Shown: piece by piece, positions 50,512-60,067 of the stretch | Layout of the letters: each line of letters begins with the position of its first letter | Position numbering within the stretch: the stretch's first letter is position 1 | Assembly: GCF_009800965.1 (NCBI RefSeq) | Contig: NZ_WUAF01000001.1 | Span: forward strand, 577,532-641,531 | Direction of reading: 5' to 3' | Source of the DNA: Cognatazoarcus halotolerans | Lineage (GTDB): Bacteria > Pseudomonadota > Gammaproteobacteria > Burkholderiales > Rhodocyclaceae | Length of the DNA: 64,000 bases | The notes under the pieces: generated by a model | The model's input: only the letters and a program-made list of their open reading frames with translations | What the model was told of the DNA's origin: nothing | Databases searched by the model: none | Made by a program: the position numbers and the translations under genes

Positions 50512-51168
50512 ATGAAGCGCCCCTGGGTGCGCCATACGCGAGCAGAGGACATTGCGAATCTGATCGCCCTTCAGGCGCGTGTCTATCCTTCGATCCCCCC
50601 CTGGAATCCACGAAGGCTGCAGGAGCAACTCGAGGTCTTTCCACAGGGTCAGATCGTTGCCGAGAACGAGGACGGCCTGGTCGGCTGCGCGAGCTCGCTC
50701 ATCGTCCTGTGGGACGATTGGGCCGAAGCGCACAGCTGGAAGGAGATCACCGGCGCCGGCACCTTCGACAACCACAACCTCGAGGGACGCACACTCTATG
50801 GCGCAGAGATCTTCGTCGACCCGAATCTCCAGGGACAAGGCGTCGGCCACCTGCTGTACGAAGGGCGGCGAACCCTGTGCAGGGTCATGAACCTCAAGCG
50901 CATCATCGCCTGCGGCCGCCTGCCGGGATACGACGCCTATGCCTCCCAGATGAGTGCCGAGCTGTATGCCCAGAAAGTGGTCTGGGGCGACCTCACCGAT
51001 CCGGTATTGAACTTCCAGCTCAAGGAAGGTTTCAGTTATTGCGGGGTGATGGAAGGCTACATCCCCGAGGATCACGACTCCCGCGGCAATGCGTCGCTCA
51101 TCGTGTGGCTGAACCCGGAGTACGATCCGGCACGGCCCACGACCATCCCGGAGAACATCGTCCTATGA
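50512..51168 (+). CDS. GNAT acetyltransferase, partner of the downstream nitrilase
   Basis: A 218-residue GNAT protein: GAEIFVDPNLQGQGVGHLLYEGRRTL is the acetyl-CoA motif (Q/R-x-x-G-x-G). The stop overlaps the start of the nitrilase gene by four bases. In Bacillus YhcX-like proteins the same two domains are fused in one chain, with the acetyltransferase first. The pair is therefore likely to act together, but its substrate is unknown. Start ATG 50512 with AAAGGAG upstream. Confidence 0.85.
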   Translation: MKRPWVRHTRAEDIANLIALQARVYPSIPPWNPRRLQEQLEVFPQGQIVAENEDGLVGCASSLIVLWDDWAEAHSWKEITGAGTFDNHNLEGRTLYGAEIFVDPNLQGQGVGHLLYEGRRTLCRVMNLKRIIACGRLPGYDAYASQMSAELYAQKVVWGDLTDPVLNFQLKEGFSYCGVMEGYIPEDHDSRGNASLIVWLNPEYDPARPTTIPENIVL

Positions 51169-52040
51169 TCGTCCGAATTGCTGCCGTGCAGTATCTGCTG
51201 CGCCAGATCCATGACTGGTCGGGCTTCGAGAACCAGGTCCGCTTCATCATGAAGGCTGCGGGCGACTACAAGCCGCAGTTCGTGCTGCTGCCGGAGATAT
51301 TCACCAGCCAGCTGCTGTCCTTCATGGACACCACCGATGTCCGTGACGCGGTGCGCAACATGCACGACTACACTCGTCGCTACAAGGATCTGATGCAGGA
51401 ACTGGCGGCTCAGTGGAACGTGCATTTGATCGGCGGCAGCCATCCCACGCTGCAGGACGACGGGCGGCTGCTCAACACCGCCTATTACTTCACCCCCGGC
51501 GGCGAGATCTTCGAGCAGGACAAGATTCATCGCACCCGCTGGGAACGCGAGAAGTGGAACACCGATGCGGGCGATCAGCTGCGCCTGTTCGATACGCCCT
51601 TCGGCAAGATCGCGATCCTCATCTGCTACGACATCGAGTTTCCGGAACTGGCCCGCATGGTCTGCGAGGCCGGCGCGGACATCCTCTTCGTGCCATCCTG
51701 CACCGACGACCGCCAGGGTTTCCTGCGGGTACGCTACTGCTGCCACGCGCGGGCCATCGAGAACCAGGTCTTCGTGGTCATGACCAGCACGGTCGGCAAC
51801 CTCCCGGTGGAAGGTCTCGGCCTCCACTACGGCCAGGCGAGCATCATTACGCCATCCGATTTCCCGTTTGCGCGCGACGGCATCGCCGCCGAGGGCACAC
51901 CGAACATCGAGCAGATCGTGGTCGCCGAAGTCGACCTCAAGGACCTCGAAAGCAACCGTCTCAGCGGTACCACGATCCCGCTCTACGACAAGCGCAAAGA
52001 CGTCTACGCCCATCCGGTCGAAGTCGTGAAGGTCAGCTGA
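51165..52040 (+). CDS. carbon-nitrogen hydrolase (nitrilase superfamily)
   Basis: A 291-residue alpha-beta-beta-alpha enzyme. The catalytic triad is visible: Glu in VLLPEIFTS, Lys in EQDKIHRTRWE, and Cys in ILICYDIEFPE. The final YDKRKDVYAHPVE is typical of the YhcX/Nit branch. Probably an amidase acting on a substrate made or needed with the GNAT partner. Confidence 0.9.
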   Translation: MIVRIAAVQYLLRQIHDWSGFENQVRFIMKAAGDYKPQFVLLPEIFTSQLLSFMDTTDVRDAVRNMHDYTRRYKDLMQELAAQWNVHLIGGSHPTLQDDGRLLNTAYYFTPGGEIFEQDKIHRTRWEREKWNTDAGDQLRLFDTPFGKIAILICYDIEFPELARMVCEAGADILFVPSCTDDRQGFLRVRYCCHARAIENQVFVVMTSTVGNLPVEGLGLHYGQASIITPSDFPFARDGIAAEGTPNIEQIVVAEVDLKDLESNRLSGTTIPLYDKRKDVYAHPVEVVKVS

Positions 52041-52044
52041 GTCC

Positions 52045-52878
52045 GTGAAATCCTTCCATCGCAGAACCGCCCGCCGGGCGCCGGAGCCGCCCCCCCGTGA
52101 GCTCACGCCGGTGAATCGGCACGGGGGGGCGCGGATTGACAGCATGCTGGTGTCGCGGGGGCTGGCCCCTTCGCGTACCGCGGCCCAGCGGATGATCTCG
52201 GCCGGCAGGGTACGGGCCGATGGCGGACAGGTCACGAAAGCCTCCCTGGAGGTCGCCGACAGCGCCGAACTGGAAGTCGTCGCCGATGACGAGGATCGTT
52301 TCGTCTCGCGCGGCGGCCTCAAGCTCGCTGGCGCACTGACGCACACCGGCCTGGACGTCACGGGCATGCGATGTCTCGACGTCGGTCAATCGACCGGCGG
52401 CTTCAGCGACTGCCTGCTGCAGGCGGGCGCCGCCGAGGTCATCGGCATCGATGTCGGCCACGACCAGCTTCACCCGCGGCTTCGCGCGGAGCCGCGACTG
52501 CGTTGCCTCGAAGGCATCAACGCCCGCAATCTGTCTGCGCAGGATCTCGGCGCAGCGCTGCCCAAGGGTGGCTTCGAACTCGTCACCTGCGACGCGAGCT
52601 TCATCTCGCTCGGCTTGCTGATGCCCCGATGGCCCGGCTTGCTCTCGTCTTCCGGCCGCGTTCTGGCACTGGTAAAGCCACAGTTCGAGGTCGGCCCCAA
52701 GGGACTCGGCAAGGGTGGCATCGTGCGCGACGAGCGCCTCTTCGAGGCGGTACGGACGAACCTCTGCTCGGCAGCGGAATCGGCCGGCCTCGACGTACTG
52801 GACTATTTCGACAGCCCGATTACCGGTGGTGACGGCAATCGAGAATTTTTCATCTTCGCCGCCCGCAAGGCCGGCTGA
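52045..52878 (+). CDS. tlyA: TlyA family rRNA (2'-O) methyltransferase / S4-domain protein
   Basis: The N-terminal S4 domain (ARIDSMLVSRGLAPSRTAAQRMISAGRV) binds RNA. The Rossmann methyltransferase core has MRCLDVGQSTGGFSDCLLQAGAAEVIGIDVG, and GNREFFIFA ends the protein. TlyA uses SAM, which fits an operon for the methyl cycle. GTG start at 52045; GTG 52111 is closer to the family's usual N-terminus and would drop an Arg/Pro-rich 22-residue extension. Confidence 0.88.
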   Translation: MKSFHRRTARRAPEPPPRELTPVNRHGGARIDSMLVSRGLAPSRTAAQRMISAGRVRADGGQVTKASLEVADSAELEVVADDEDRFVSRGGLKLAGALTHTGLDVTGMRCLDVGQSTGGFSDCLLQAGAAEVIGIDVGHDQLHPRLRAEPRLRCLEGINARNLSAQDLGAALPKGGFELVTCDASFISLGLLMPRWPGLLSSSGRVLALVKPQFEVGPKGLGKGGIVRDERLFEAVRTNLCSAAESAGLDVLDYFDSPITGGDGNREFFIFAARKAG

Positions 52879-52899
52879 TCAAAAAGACACGACAAGCAA

Positions 52900-53730
52900 A
52901 TGCGCAAAACCAATTTCTCGATCGAATTCTTCCCACCCCAAACGCCCGAAGGCATGGAAAAGCTGCGTGCCACGCGCGCCCAGCTCGCCCGGCTCCAGCC
53001 CGAATTCTTTTCCGTGACATATGGTGCCGGCTGCTCGACCCAGGAGCGTACCTTCGAGACGGTATTCGAGATCCAGCGAGAAGGGCTCGAGGCCGCACCA
53101 CATCTGTCCTGCGTCGGCTCGTCACGAAGCCAGATCCGCGACATCCTCAACCGCTACAGGGAAGCGGGCATCGGCCGCATCGTCGCGCTGCGCGGCGACC
53201 TGCCATCGGGTGTCGTCGATCCGGGCGAGTTGCGCTACGCCAACGAACTGGTCGAGTTCATCCGCGCCGAAACCGGTGATCACTTCCACATCGAAGTGGC
53301 GGCCTATCCGGAATACCATCCCCAGGCGCGCTCCCCGCAAGATGACCTGCGGGCCTTCAAGCGCAAGGTCGATGCCGGTGCGGACTCCGCCATCACCCAG
53401 TATTTCTACAACACCGACGCCTACCTGCATTTCCGTGACGAGTGCGACGCGCTGGGCATCGTCATCCCGGTGGTCCCGGGCATCATGCCGATCGTGAGCT
53501 TCTCGAAACTGGCACGCTTCTCCGACGCCTGCGGTGCCGAGATCCCGCGCTGGATGCGCCGCAAGTTCGAAGGCTTCGGTGACGACACCGCCTCGATCAA
53601 GGCTTTCGGACTCGACGTGGTAACCGACCTGTGCGAGAGCCTGATCGCCGAGGGGGCGCCCGGCCTGCACTTCTATTGCATGAATCAGGCCGGCCCTGTC
53701 AGCACCATAGTGCAGCGACTTGGCCTGTAA
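52900..53730 (+). CDS. metF: 5,10-methylenetetrahydrofolate reductase MetF
   Basis: Makes 5-methyl-THF for methionine synthesis. The 276-residue TIM-barrel flavoprotein opens with FSIEFFPPQTPEG (catalytic Glu). It contains FFSVTYGAGCSTQERT, ALRGDLP, AAYPEYHPQA and SAITQYFYNTDAY, all MetF features. Last gene of the operon; a palindrome follows at 53800. Confidence 0.96.
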   Translation: MRKTNFSIEFFPPQTPEGMEKLRATRAQLARLQPEFFSVTYGAGCSTQERTFETVFEIQREGLEAAPHLSCVGSSRSQIRDILNRYREAGIGRIVALRGDLPSGVVDPGELRYANELVEFIRAETGDHFHIEVAAYPEYHPQARSPQDDLRAFKRKVDAGADSAITQYFYNTDAYLHFRDECDALGIVIPVVPGIMPIVSFSKLARFSDACGAEIPRWMRRKFEGFGDDTASIKAFGLDVVTDLCESLIAEGAPGLHFYCMNQAGPVSTIVQRLGL

Positions 53731-53799
53731 TCGGGACAGCCACAGATGAGGAAAGCGGTGCCGTATCAGCTTCCGCCGGCAACGCGCCTCGGAAGACTT

Positions 53800-53817
53800 C
53801 GGCAGCCCAGGCTGCCG
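53800..53817 (+). terminator. perfect inverted repeat after metF, possible terminator
   Basis: CGGCAGCC and GGCTGCCG with a 2-base centre, 70 bases after metF. No T-run, so termination would be weak or Rho-assisted. It could instead be a protein site. Confidence 0.35.
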
Positions 53818-53868
53818 ATGCCGCACCAGGCGCCCTTGCCCGGCGTGTTGGCGGGACCCTGACCGGCG

Positions 53869-54243
53869 ATGTCGCGCAAACCGCCTCCTGAGATAGTCAG
53901 CCATGCGCTTGAACTGTTCGCTCCGCTCGGCACGCTGCGCGTGAAGCCGATGTTCGGAGGCTGGGGGTTCTATGCTGACGAGCTGTTCTTTGCGCTGGTG
54001 GCCTGGGACACCCTCTACCTCAAGGCCGACGCACAAAGTCAGCAGGACTTCGAGGAAGCAGGCAGCCAACCTTTCCGCTATACCCAGCCAGGGGGCAAGG
54101 AATTCACGATGGGCTACTGGACGGCACCCGACGCAGCGCTGGACAGCCCCGCGGCGATGCTCCCGTGGGCCCGCGCAGCACTCGCCTGCGCGCTTCGCAA
54201 TCGCAAGCCGCCACGCAGGGCGGGCGGCGAACCGGTGACATAG
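53869..54243 (+). CDS. TfoX/Sxy N-terminal domain protein
   Basis: A 124-residue protein consisting of the TfoX N-terminal fold: VKPMFGGWGFYADELFFALVAWDTLYLKAD, then FRYTQPGGKEFTMGYW. Single-domain versions are common and their link to competence is unproven. It converges on the acyl-CoA synthetase gene six bases away. Confidence 0.83.
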   Translation: MSRKPPPEIVSHALELFAPLGTLRVKPMFGGWGFYADELFFALVAWDTLYLKADAQSQQDFEEAGSQPFRYTQPGGKEFTMGYWTAPDAALDSPAAMLPWARAALACALRNRKPPRRAGGEPVT

Positions 54244-54249
54244 GGGCCG

Positions 54250-55776
54250 TTAAGCGCTCAATTCCCGCCCGGCCCAGAAGCGCGCACGCAACTCGCGCCT
54301 GAGGATCTTGCCGGCCGCATTGCGCGGAAACGCTTCCACTACATCGACCCTGCTGACGCGCTGATAGCGCGCCCCGACACGCTGGTTGACCCAGTCCCGC
54401 AGCTCTTCCGGATCGAGCGTCCGGCCTTTCTTGAGTGTCGCGGCAAGCGCTGGCGTCTCACCCCATTTCGCGTCGGGAACCCCGAATACCGCCACTTCGA
54501 GCACCGAGGGATGCTGGACCGCCACCTCTTCGATGTCGCGCGGATAGACTTTCACGCCGCCGGAATCGATCATGTCCTTCTTGCGATCGGCAAGAAACAG
54601 ATACCCGTCGGCATCAACCCATCCGAGATCACCCGTGTGCAGCCAGCCGTCCCGCAGCGCATCGGCGGTCAGATCCGGGCGACGGTAGTAACCGGGCATG
54701 AGAATCGGGCCACGGCCAACGATCTCGCCAATCTCGCCGACGGTCGCTTCGCTGCCGTCATCACGCAGGATCTTCATGTCGAAGAATGGCGGCGGCACCC
54801 CCACCGAACCACGCTTCACCAGCGCATCGTCCCGATCGAGTATGGTCACGAAGCCCTCGGTGAGACCGTAGAGTTCGTGGAAGATACCGGGCAATGCGAC
54901 CTCGAGCCGATTCTTGTACGCGACGGACAGTGGGGCGCCGAGAGACACGATTGCCTCGAGGGAGCGCAGCCGGGACGGGTCGAAGTTGGGTGCATTGAGC
55001 ATGGCGATGATCTGCGTGGGGACCATCATCGTATGCGTGACCTGCTCAGCATCGATCAGGTCGATCATCGCCTCGGCATCGAACTGCCTTGTCAGCACGT
55101 ACCGGGCGCCCACCGCAAGCGCAGGCATCAGGGTCACGAACGCACCGTTGAAGACGATCGCCCCGGTTTGCAGCACCACCGACTCGGGCCCCATGCGCCA
55201 GGCGCTCGCAAACAGGTTGCCGTAATGAGCACGGATTCTGTGGGTGTGAACGATGCCTTTCGGCAGCCCCGTGGTGCCGCTGGTGTACATGATGTTGAAG
55301 ACATCGTCGGGTTCGATCTCTGCGACGGGATCGTGATCAGGCTGGCCGGAGACGAAACGCGCATAGCTGCAGCACGCATCTGCGAGCGCATCGGTCAGCA
55401 CACATGCGCGAATCGAACGCACGGCGGACTTCACTTCGAGGAATGCGCCGGCCGTCTGCCGGCAGGCAAGGACCACGGTCGGAGCGGCGTCCTGCAGCAG
55501 CGACTGCAGGCCGCTCGCGGCCAGCAGCGGCGACAATGGCACCACCACCGCACCAAGTTTTGCGCAGGCCCAATAGACATCGAGCAACTCGATGCAGTTG
55601 GGCAGTATGGTGGCAACGCGGTCGCCCTTCCCGACACCGGACGCAACGAGCGCGTGAGCCAGCCGGTTGATCCGCCTGTTGAACTCCCGCCAGCCAAGCC
55701 GTTGGTCCCGGTACACCACCGCGGTGCGATCCGGGTAATAGCGTGCGTGCCGCGACACGAGTCCTGAAATCTGCAT
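54250..55776 (-). CDS. acyl-CoA synthetase / AMP-dependent ligase
   Basis: A 508-residue class I adenylate-forming enzyme. Motifs: IMYTSGTTGLPKGIVHTH (ATP-binding P-loop), HELYGLTE, GWLHTGDLG, and the C-terminal PRNAAGKILRREL with the acyl-transfer lysine. Start at ATG 55776 with GGAGG five bases upstream. It is divergent from a LysR regulator and probably under its control. A fatty or aromatic acid substrate is likely; which one is not readable. Confidence 0.88.
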   Translation of the reverse strand: MQISGLVSRHARYYPDRTAVVYRDQRLGWREFNRRINRLAHALVASGVGKGDRVATILPNCIELLDVYWACAKLGAVVVPLSPLLAASGLQSLLQDAAPTVVLACRQTAGAFLEVKSAVRSIRACVLTDALADACCSYARFVSGQPDHDPVAEIEPDDVFNIMYTSGTTGLPKGIVHTHRIRAHYGNLFASAWRMGPESVVLQTGAIVFNGAFVTLMPALAVGARYVLTRQFDAEAMIDLIDAEQVTHTMMVPTQIIAMLNAPNFDPSRLRSLEAIVSLGAPLSVAYKNRLEVALPGIFHELYGLTEGFVTILDRDDALVKRGSVGVPPPFFDMKILRDDGSEATVGEIGEIVGRGPILMPGYYRRPDLTADALRDGWLHTGDLGWVDADGYLFLADRKKDMIDSGGVKVYPRDIEEVAVQHPSVLEVAVFGVPDAKWGETPALAATLKKGRTLDPEELRDWVNQRVGARYQRVSRVDVVEAFPRNAAGKILRRELRARFWAGRELSA

Positions 55777-55977
55777 CCTGCCTCCCCTCCGATACCACGA
55801 CCGTTGTATCGATCTGCGGCTCTTCACGTCTGTATGTTTCAAGCGATTTGCTGCGGCCTGGCGATACGCCCGGGCTTGCCGCTTGCAATCGGCGATGCCA
55901 CACCATAGCATCGGCCAGAACGCAGACAAAAGCGCATAGATCCCCAGTTGATGTGCTTTTTTGCACAAGGAATCCGG

Positions 55978-56922
55978 ATGCAGAACATGCCCGACTGGTC
56001 CGACTTTCGCTACCTACTGGAAGTCGCCCGAACAGGTACGCTGACCGCCGCAGCGCTGAGGCTCGAGGTCGATCACACTACTGTTTCGCGCCGTCTGGCA
56101 CGACTCGAGGCACAACTGGGGTGCCTGTTGTTCGACCGGCGAAGGGACGGCTACACGCTGACCGAAGCCGGGCAGGCGCTGCTCAGCCATGCCGAGGCCA
56201 TCGAAAGCTCGGTGCTTGCGGCGGGCGAGGCCATCGGCGGATCGGGGGGAACGGCCAGCGGGCCGGTTCGGATCGGCTTGCCGGAGGTTTTCGGGACGCG
56301 GGTCGTCACGCCCAACCTGCCTGCGCTGCTCGCAAAACACCCCGAACTCTCGATCGAGCTACTGCTTTATCACCGCTTTCCAAATCTTGCGAGCCGGGAG
56401 GCGGACCTCGTGATCACGCTCGACCCGCCAACCAGCGGCCGCTACGTGGTGGCACGCCTTGCGGATTTCCGCTACCAGCTATACGGCTCACCGGCCTACC
56501 TCGCCAGACATCCACCCATCAAGGAAGCCCGGGACCTCGCCGGGCACGATTTCGTCGACTACGTTCAGGACCAGCTGATGAGCGACGAACTGCGTTATCT
56601 TGAACGCCTTGTCGACGCGCCCCGGCGCGTGTTCAGCAGTACCGGAATGCTCGCCCAGGTCGACGCCGCAAGCGCCGGGATCGGCCTCGCCATGCTGACC
56701 CCCTACTCGCTCACGGCCGACTGCGGGCTGGTGCAGGTGCTGCCGGGCACGGTCTATTCGGCTTCGACGCTATGGCTTGCTGCACCGGCCGATCTTTTCA
56801 GGCTGCGTCGCGTCCGCGTGGTCTGGGATTTCCTGCGCCAGCTTGCCGACCGCACCCCGTCCTGGTTCGGCCTGCCCGAAACCGGCCAAGCCATGGCCGC
56901 AGACACTCAGCCAATGCCGTAG
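55978..56922 (+). CDS. LysR family transcriptional regulator
   Basis: A 314-residue LysR protein: FRYLLEVARTGTLTAAALRLEVDHTTVSRRLARLEAQLG is the helix-turn-helix, followed by the LysR substrate domain (GPVRIGLPEVFGTRVV; AGIGLAMLTPYSL). The VDHTTVSRR form is that of the GcvA-like/short-LysR branch. Start at 55978 with AAGGA six bases before. It overlaps the convergent 98-aa gene by 16 bases at its 3' end. Confidence 0.92.
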   Translation: MQNMPDWSDFRYLLEVARTGTLTAAALRLEVDHTTVSRRLARLEAQLGCLLFDRRRDGYTLTEAGQALLSHAEAIESSVLAAGEAIGGSGGTASGPVRIGLPEVFGTRVVTPNLPALLAKHPELSIELLLYHRFPNLASREADLVITLDPPTSGRYVVARLADFRYQLYGSPAYLARHPPIKEARDLAGHDFVDYVQDQLMSDELRYLERLVDAPRRVFSSTGMLAQVDAASAGIGLAMLTPYSLTADCGLVQVLPGTVYSASTLWLAAPADLFRLRRVRVVWDFLRQLADRTPSWFGLPETGQAMAADTQPMP

Positions 56923-57203
56923 CGGCGCAGCCAGTCCTTGAACTCGAGCCTGTCCGCCTCACTACGAAGGCGGGCCAACTGCAGCATGAAGTTCTCGACC
57001 ATTGCGTGGGCGGCGATCGCCGCCATTACCTCGAGTCGCTGATCGGCACTCAGCCCCTGGGTATCGAGCTGCCGATCAAGCTCGCAAAAATGGTTGGCCA
57101 TGAGCTTGCGGGCATCGACGTCCTCGATCGAAAGCCGGGAAAAATCGAAAGGGTCCCCCTCTTCGAGATCGACCATCAGGGATTCAACGGATTCGGGCGT
57201 CAT
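56907..57203 (-). CDS. hypothetical protein, 98 aa, acidic helical
   Basis: MTPESVESLMVDLEEGDPFDF, then SIEDVDARKLMANHFCELDRQL, ending EFKDWLRRYGIG. Appears to be a real small acidic helical protein; family not recognised. GGAG seven bases before the ATG at 57203 sets the start. It is 71 bases beyond the TPR protein gene on the same strand and may be co-transcribed with it. Confidence 0.6.
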   Translation of the reverse strand: MTPESVESLMVDLEEGDPFDFSRLSIEDVDARKLMANHFCELDRQLDTQGLSADQRLEVMAAIAAHAMVENFMLQLARLRSEADRLEFKDWLRRYGIG

Positions 57204-57274
57204 GTCGGGTCTCCATCGGTCACAGCTCACGCTTCGACCACCCGGATTGGCGGAAAGCTCCCGTAGATTGTTCC

Positions 57275-59035
57275 TTATTTGATCGGCGTCGCGTCCTCGG
57301 CAAGGATTTTCCAGACACCTGACTCCAGTGCCCAGCCGAGCGTCTTGCGTGTTTCGTCGCTGTAGTTGGAGGACTGGTAGCGCTGACGGAAGCGTGTCGT
57401 TGCCTTGTCGCCGTCGACCGAAAACTCGAGTTCGCGAAGCTGCACCTCGATCGCCCCTTTCTTCCCGAGCTTGCGATGCCTATCGCTTTCCCAGGCTGCC
57501 CGGTTCATTCCGGACGGTGGCACGAAACGGGCGCCATACATCGCCAGATAATCGTCAACACGCTTTTCCTGCCAGGCGCCGCGCCAGGCCTCGAGCCTTT
57601 GCCCAAGCGCTGCCCTCGGGTCGAGCGCTTTTCCGGTAGAGGACGCGTCGCCAGTCCGTACGCTTGCCGGCACGGCGGCCTGTGTGACGACCGGCGTCTG
57701 AGCCGATGGCGGCGCTTCGGGAACAGCCGGAGGCAGCGGCGGAGGCTGCGGTACGTCGGTGGTGAAGGTCGCCCGGTCCGTGGCGGAGGCCACCACCGCG
57801 GGTTGAGCCGGCGCCACACTCGCCCCCCCTGACGCATCGAGCGCCCGAAGATGACGCCTTGCAGCGTCATGCCTCGCATCGAGAAACAACGCCTGCCCAT
57901 ATGCGGCGCGCGCCAGATCGATCTCTCCGCGCTGCTGCCGTACCCAGCCAAGCGTGTCATGGTAGGACGCAATGCGCTCGTTGGCCGCGACCGCCTTCTT
58001 CGCCCAGTTGAGCGCGTCGTCACGCCGGGAAGGCTGCGCGGCGAGCATGAAGGCGAGGTTGTTGTAGGCCGGACCATAATCCGGGTCGAGTTTGAGTGCC
58101 GCCTTGTAGGCGGTCTCCGCCTCGGCTCGACGGCCAAGCTTTTCCTGCGCCACCCCGCGCTTGAAGGCGGCCAGTGGCGTTCTCGATAGTCGCTCGGCCT
58201 TGAGATAGGCCTCCGTTGCTTCGTTAAAGCGATCGAGCTCCATGAGCGCATCGCCTCTGGCGAGCCAAGCCGGAGGGTAAGCCTTGTTGGCCGCCAGGAG
58301 CTGATCGAACAAGGTAAGCGCTTTTGCGGCATTGCCGAGGCGAAGCTGGGCATGCCCCAGGGCATTGAGCGCAGTCAGATCCCCGGGGACGCCCGGCAGA
58401 CTTTGCTCGAGCAAGGCGGCGCCGTCCGCGAACTGGCCGGCCGCGACCAGCGCGACGCCCAATTCGGCTGCGGTCTTCGGGTCCGACGGTTTCAGATCAT
58501 GCAATTTGCGGTAATGCGGTACCGCCTCGGCCGAACGTCCCAACTGCATCAGCAACGCCGCCAGTTCACGCCGCGGCTCGAACGCATCCGGATCAACGCG
58601 TACGGCATGCTGCAGGCTTTGGACGGCTTCGCCCGGCTGATTCTGCTCCAGCAGCAATCGCGCGTTGGCATGCAGCAGGGCAGGATCATCGGGATTCGCG
58701 GTCAGCGCACGACCCATCCACGACAGCGCAGCCTCAGCGTTGCCCCGCGATTGCTCGACGGCAGCCATGCCCAGGAGTGCAGCCGGGTCATTTGCGTCTT
58801 TGCGGAGAATTTCCCTGAACGACGCCTCCGCCTGTACCGCATTCCCGCTGCGCAACGCGTCATACGCCGGCTTCAGGCGCTGCTCCTTGGCTTCGTTTAC
58901 CGACTGCGCCGGATCAAGAAGCGGGCTCGGTACGAGACCGGCAAACGCCGGATTCACCAAACCCACGGACATTGCGAGGAGAAGCGCGACCGATAACGTT
59001 GCAGTGGCTTTTCGGACGGTTGTAGTCATTGGCAT
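57275..59035 (-). CDS. exported TPR protein with C-terminal NTF2-like domain
   Basis: A 586-residue protein. Signal peptide (LSVALLLAMSVGLVNPAFA, cut near residue 32). About nine TPR units between residues 50 and 390 (for example PAYDALRSGNAVQAEASFREIL). A Pro/Ala-rich linker (about 400-460). The last 110 residues (LEAWRGAWQEKRVDDYLAMYG ... VWKILAEDA) are an NTF2-like fold of the kind seen at the end of periplasmic cell-wall-modifying proteins. Role probably periplasmic scaffolding. It lies beyond the PEP-CTERM/SdrD-like genes, separated by a terminator. Confidence 0.82.
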   Translation of the reverse strand: MPMTTTVRKATATLSVALLLAMSVGLVNPAFAGLVPSPLLDPAQSVNEAKEQRLKPAYDALRSGNAVQAEASFREILRKDANDPAALLGMAAVEQSRGNAEAALSWMGRALTANPDDPALLHANARLLLEQNQPGEAVQSLQHAVRVDPDAFEPRRELAALLMQLGRSAEAVPHYRKLHDLKPSDPKTAAELGVALVAAGQFADGAALLEQSLPGVPGDLTALNALGHAQLRLGNAAKALTLFDQLLAANKAYPPAWLARGDALMELDRFNEATEAYLKAERLSRTPLAAFKRGVAQEKLGRRAEAETAYKAALKLDPDYGPAYNNLAFMLAAQPSRRDDALNWAKKAVAANERIASYHDTLGWVRQQRGEIDLARAAYGQALFLDARHDAARRHLRALDASGGASVAPAQPAVVASATDRATFTTDVPQPPPLPPAVPEAPPSAQTPVVTQAAVPASVRTGDASSTGKALDPRAALGQRLEAWRGAWQEKRVDDYLAMYGARFVPPSGMNRAAWESDRHRKLGKKGAIEVQLRELEFSVDGDKATTRFRQRYQSSNYSDETRKTLGWALESGVWKILAEDATPIK

Positions 59036-59206
59036 TCAAATGGACAAGAGTCAAGAAATCGGCGTCGACACGGGCACACCGTGGGCCATGGCCTGCATTC
59101 TGCGATGCACGCCCTTGTGCGAGCAAACCCGGGGGCTGCAGATCCGGAATTCGGTCGGTTCGATCAAGGTCGAGCCTCCGTACCCTCGGACAGCATGCAC
59201 GAAAGA

Positions 59207-59231
59207 ACAAAAAGGGGCTTTCGCCCCTTAC
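59207..59231 (-). terminator. intrinsic terminator after the PEP-CTERM gene
   Basis: On the minus strand: AAGGGGC, GAAA loop, GCCCCTT, then a T-run. It lies 45-70 bases beyond the stop of the PEP-CTERM gene. Confidence 0.85.
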
Positions 59232-59275
59232 CGAACTGGCACGCGCCCGGCCGGCAAACGCCGGCCGGCAGCGTA

Positions 59276-59995
59276 TCAGGACTTACGGCGCATCAGGCCG
59301 AGCCCGGCCAGACCTGCGAGGCCGAGCAGCAGCGTGCCGGGCTCCGGCACGGTACCACCGGTGCCACGATCGGCCTGGATATAGGGCTGGCTGCCCGGAT
59401 CGCGCGTTCCGCGCGTCCACACCGAAAGGTCATAGGTGTCGGTCGCGGTCGGATCGGACAGGTTAGCCAACCAGTCAGCGGCCGTATTGAGGGCCAATTC
59501 GTTGTCGCTGCCAACGGCGGCGGTATCCCACATCACTGAGCCACCGGAAAGGTTGCCGTCATCCAGAAGCTCCCAGAGCGAAATCTGGAATGCAGCGGTC
59601 TCGACCTTGTCGGTCAGATTGACCGAGGCGTAACGCTGGTCGTAGAGCGCCTGAATGTCGGTCAGCTGGGCAGCGGTGAGGAAGGAGGCTGCAGACACGT
59701 TGTCGTACTCGATACCCAGAGGGTTGACGAGATCCAGTGCCTGCACCGAGATATTGGTCCGGATGTCGGCACAAAAGGCAGCAAAGCTGGTGCCTTTGGT
59801 CAGATTGGCGACATTGAAGCTGCCGGCATCACGGCTCTCCGCGTTGCCGTCGACCTGCACGCCGAAATTCAGGCCGGTGCTCACGCCCAGACTGTTGGCG
59901 TCGGTACTGAGCATGTCGGCCTGCGCCACACCTGCCAATGCCATGCCGGCAAAGCCTACCGCCAGGACGAGGCCCTTGATCTTCGGAAATTTCAT
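59276..59995 (-). CDS. PEP-CTERM sorting domain protein
   Basis: A 239-residue exported protein. Signal peptide (GLVLAVGFAGMALAGVAQA), a mature part rich in Thr/Asn/Asp and without Cys-rich motifs, then the sorting signal VPEPGTLLLGLAGLAGLGLM with RRKS, which exosortase cleaves. Such proteins are surface or extracellular, often linked to exopolysaccharide and floc formation. The ATG at 59995 has AAGGAG seven bases upstream. It lies 72 bases beyond the large SdrD-like gene and likely shares its operon. No exosortase gene is in the window. Confidence 0.92.
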   Translation of the reverse strand: MKFPKIKGLVLAVGFAGMALAGVAQADMLSTDANSLGVSTGLNFGVQVDGNAESRDAGSFNVANLTKGTSFAAFCADIRTNISVQALDLVNPLGIEYDNVSAASFLTAAQLTDIQALYDQRYASVNLTDKVETAAFQISLWELLDDGNLSGGSVMWDTAAVGSDNELALNTAADWLANLSDPTATDTYDLSVWTRGTRDPGSQPYIQADRGTGGTVPEPGTLLLGLAGLAGLGLMRRKS

Positions 59996-60067
59996 CTTCT
60001 TTCTCCTTGTTGAAGTCGATTCGTCATGCGAGCAGGCATGGGGCGTCAAGCCCCATGCCCGTCAAAA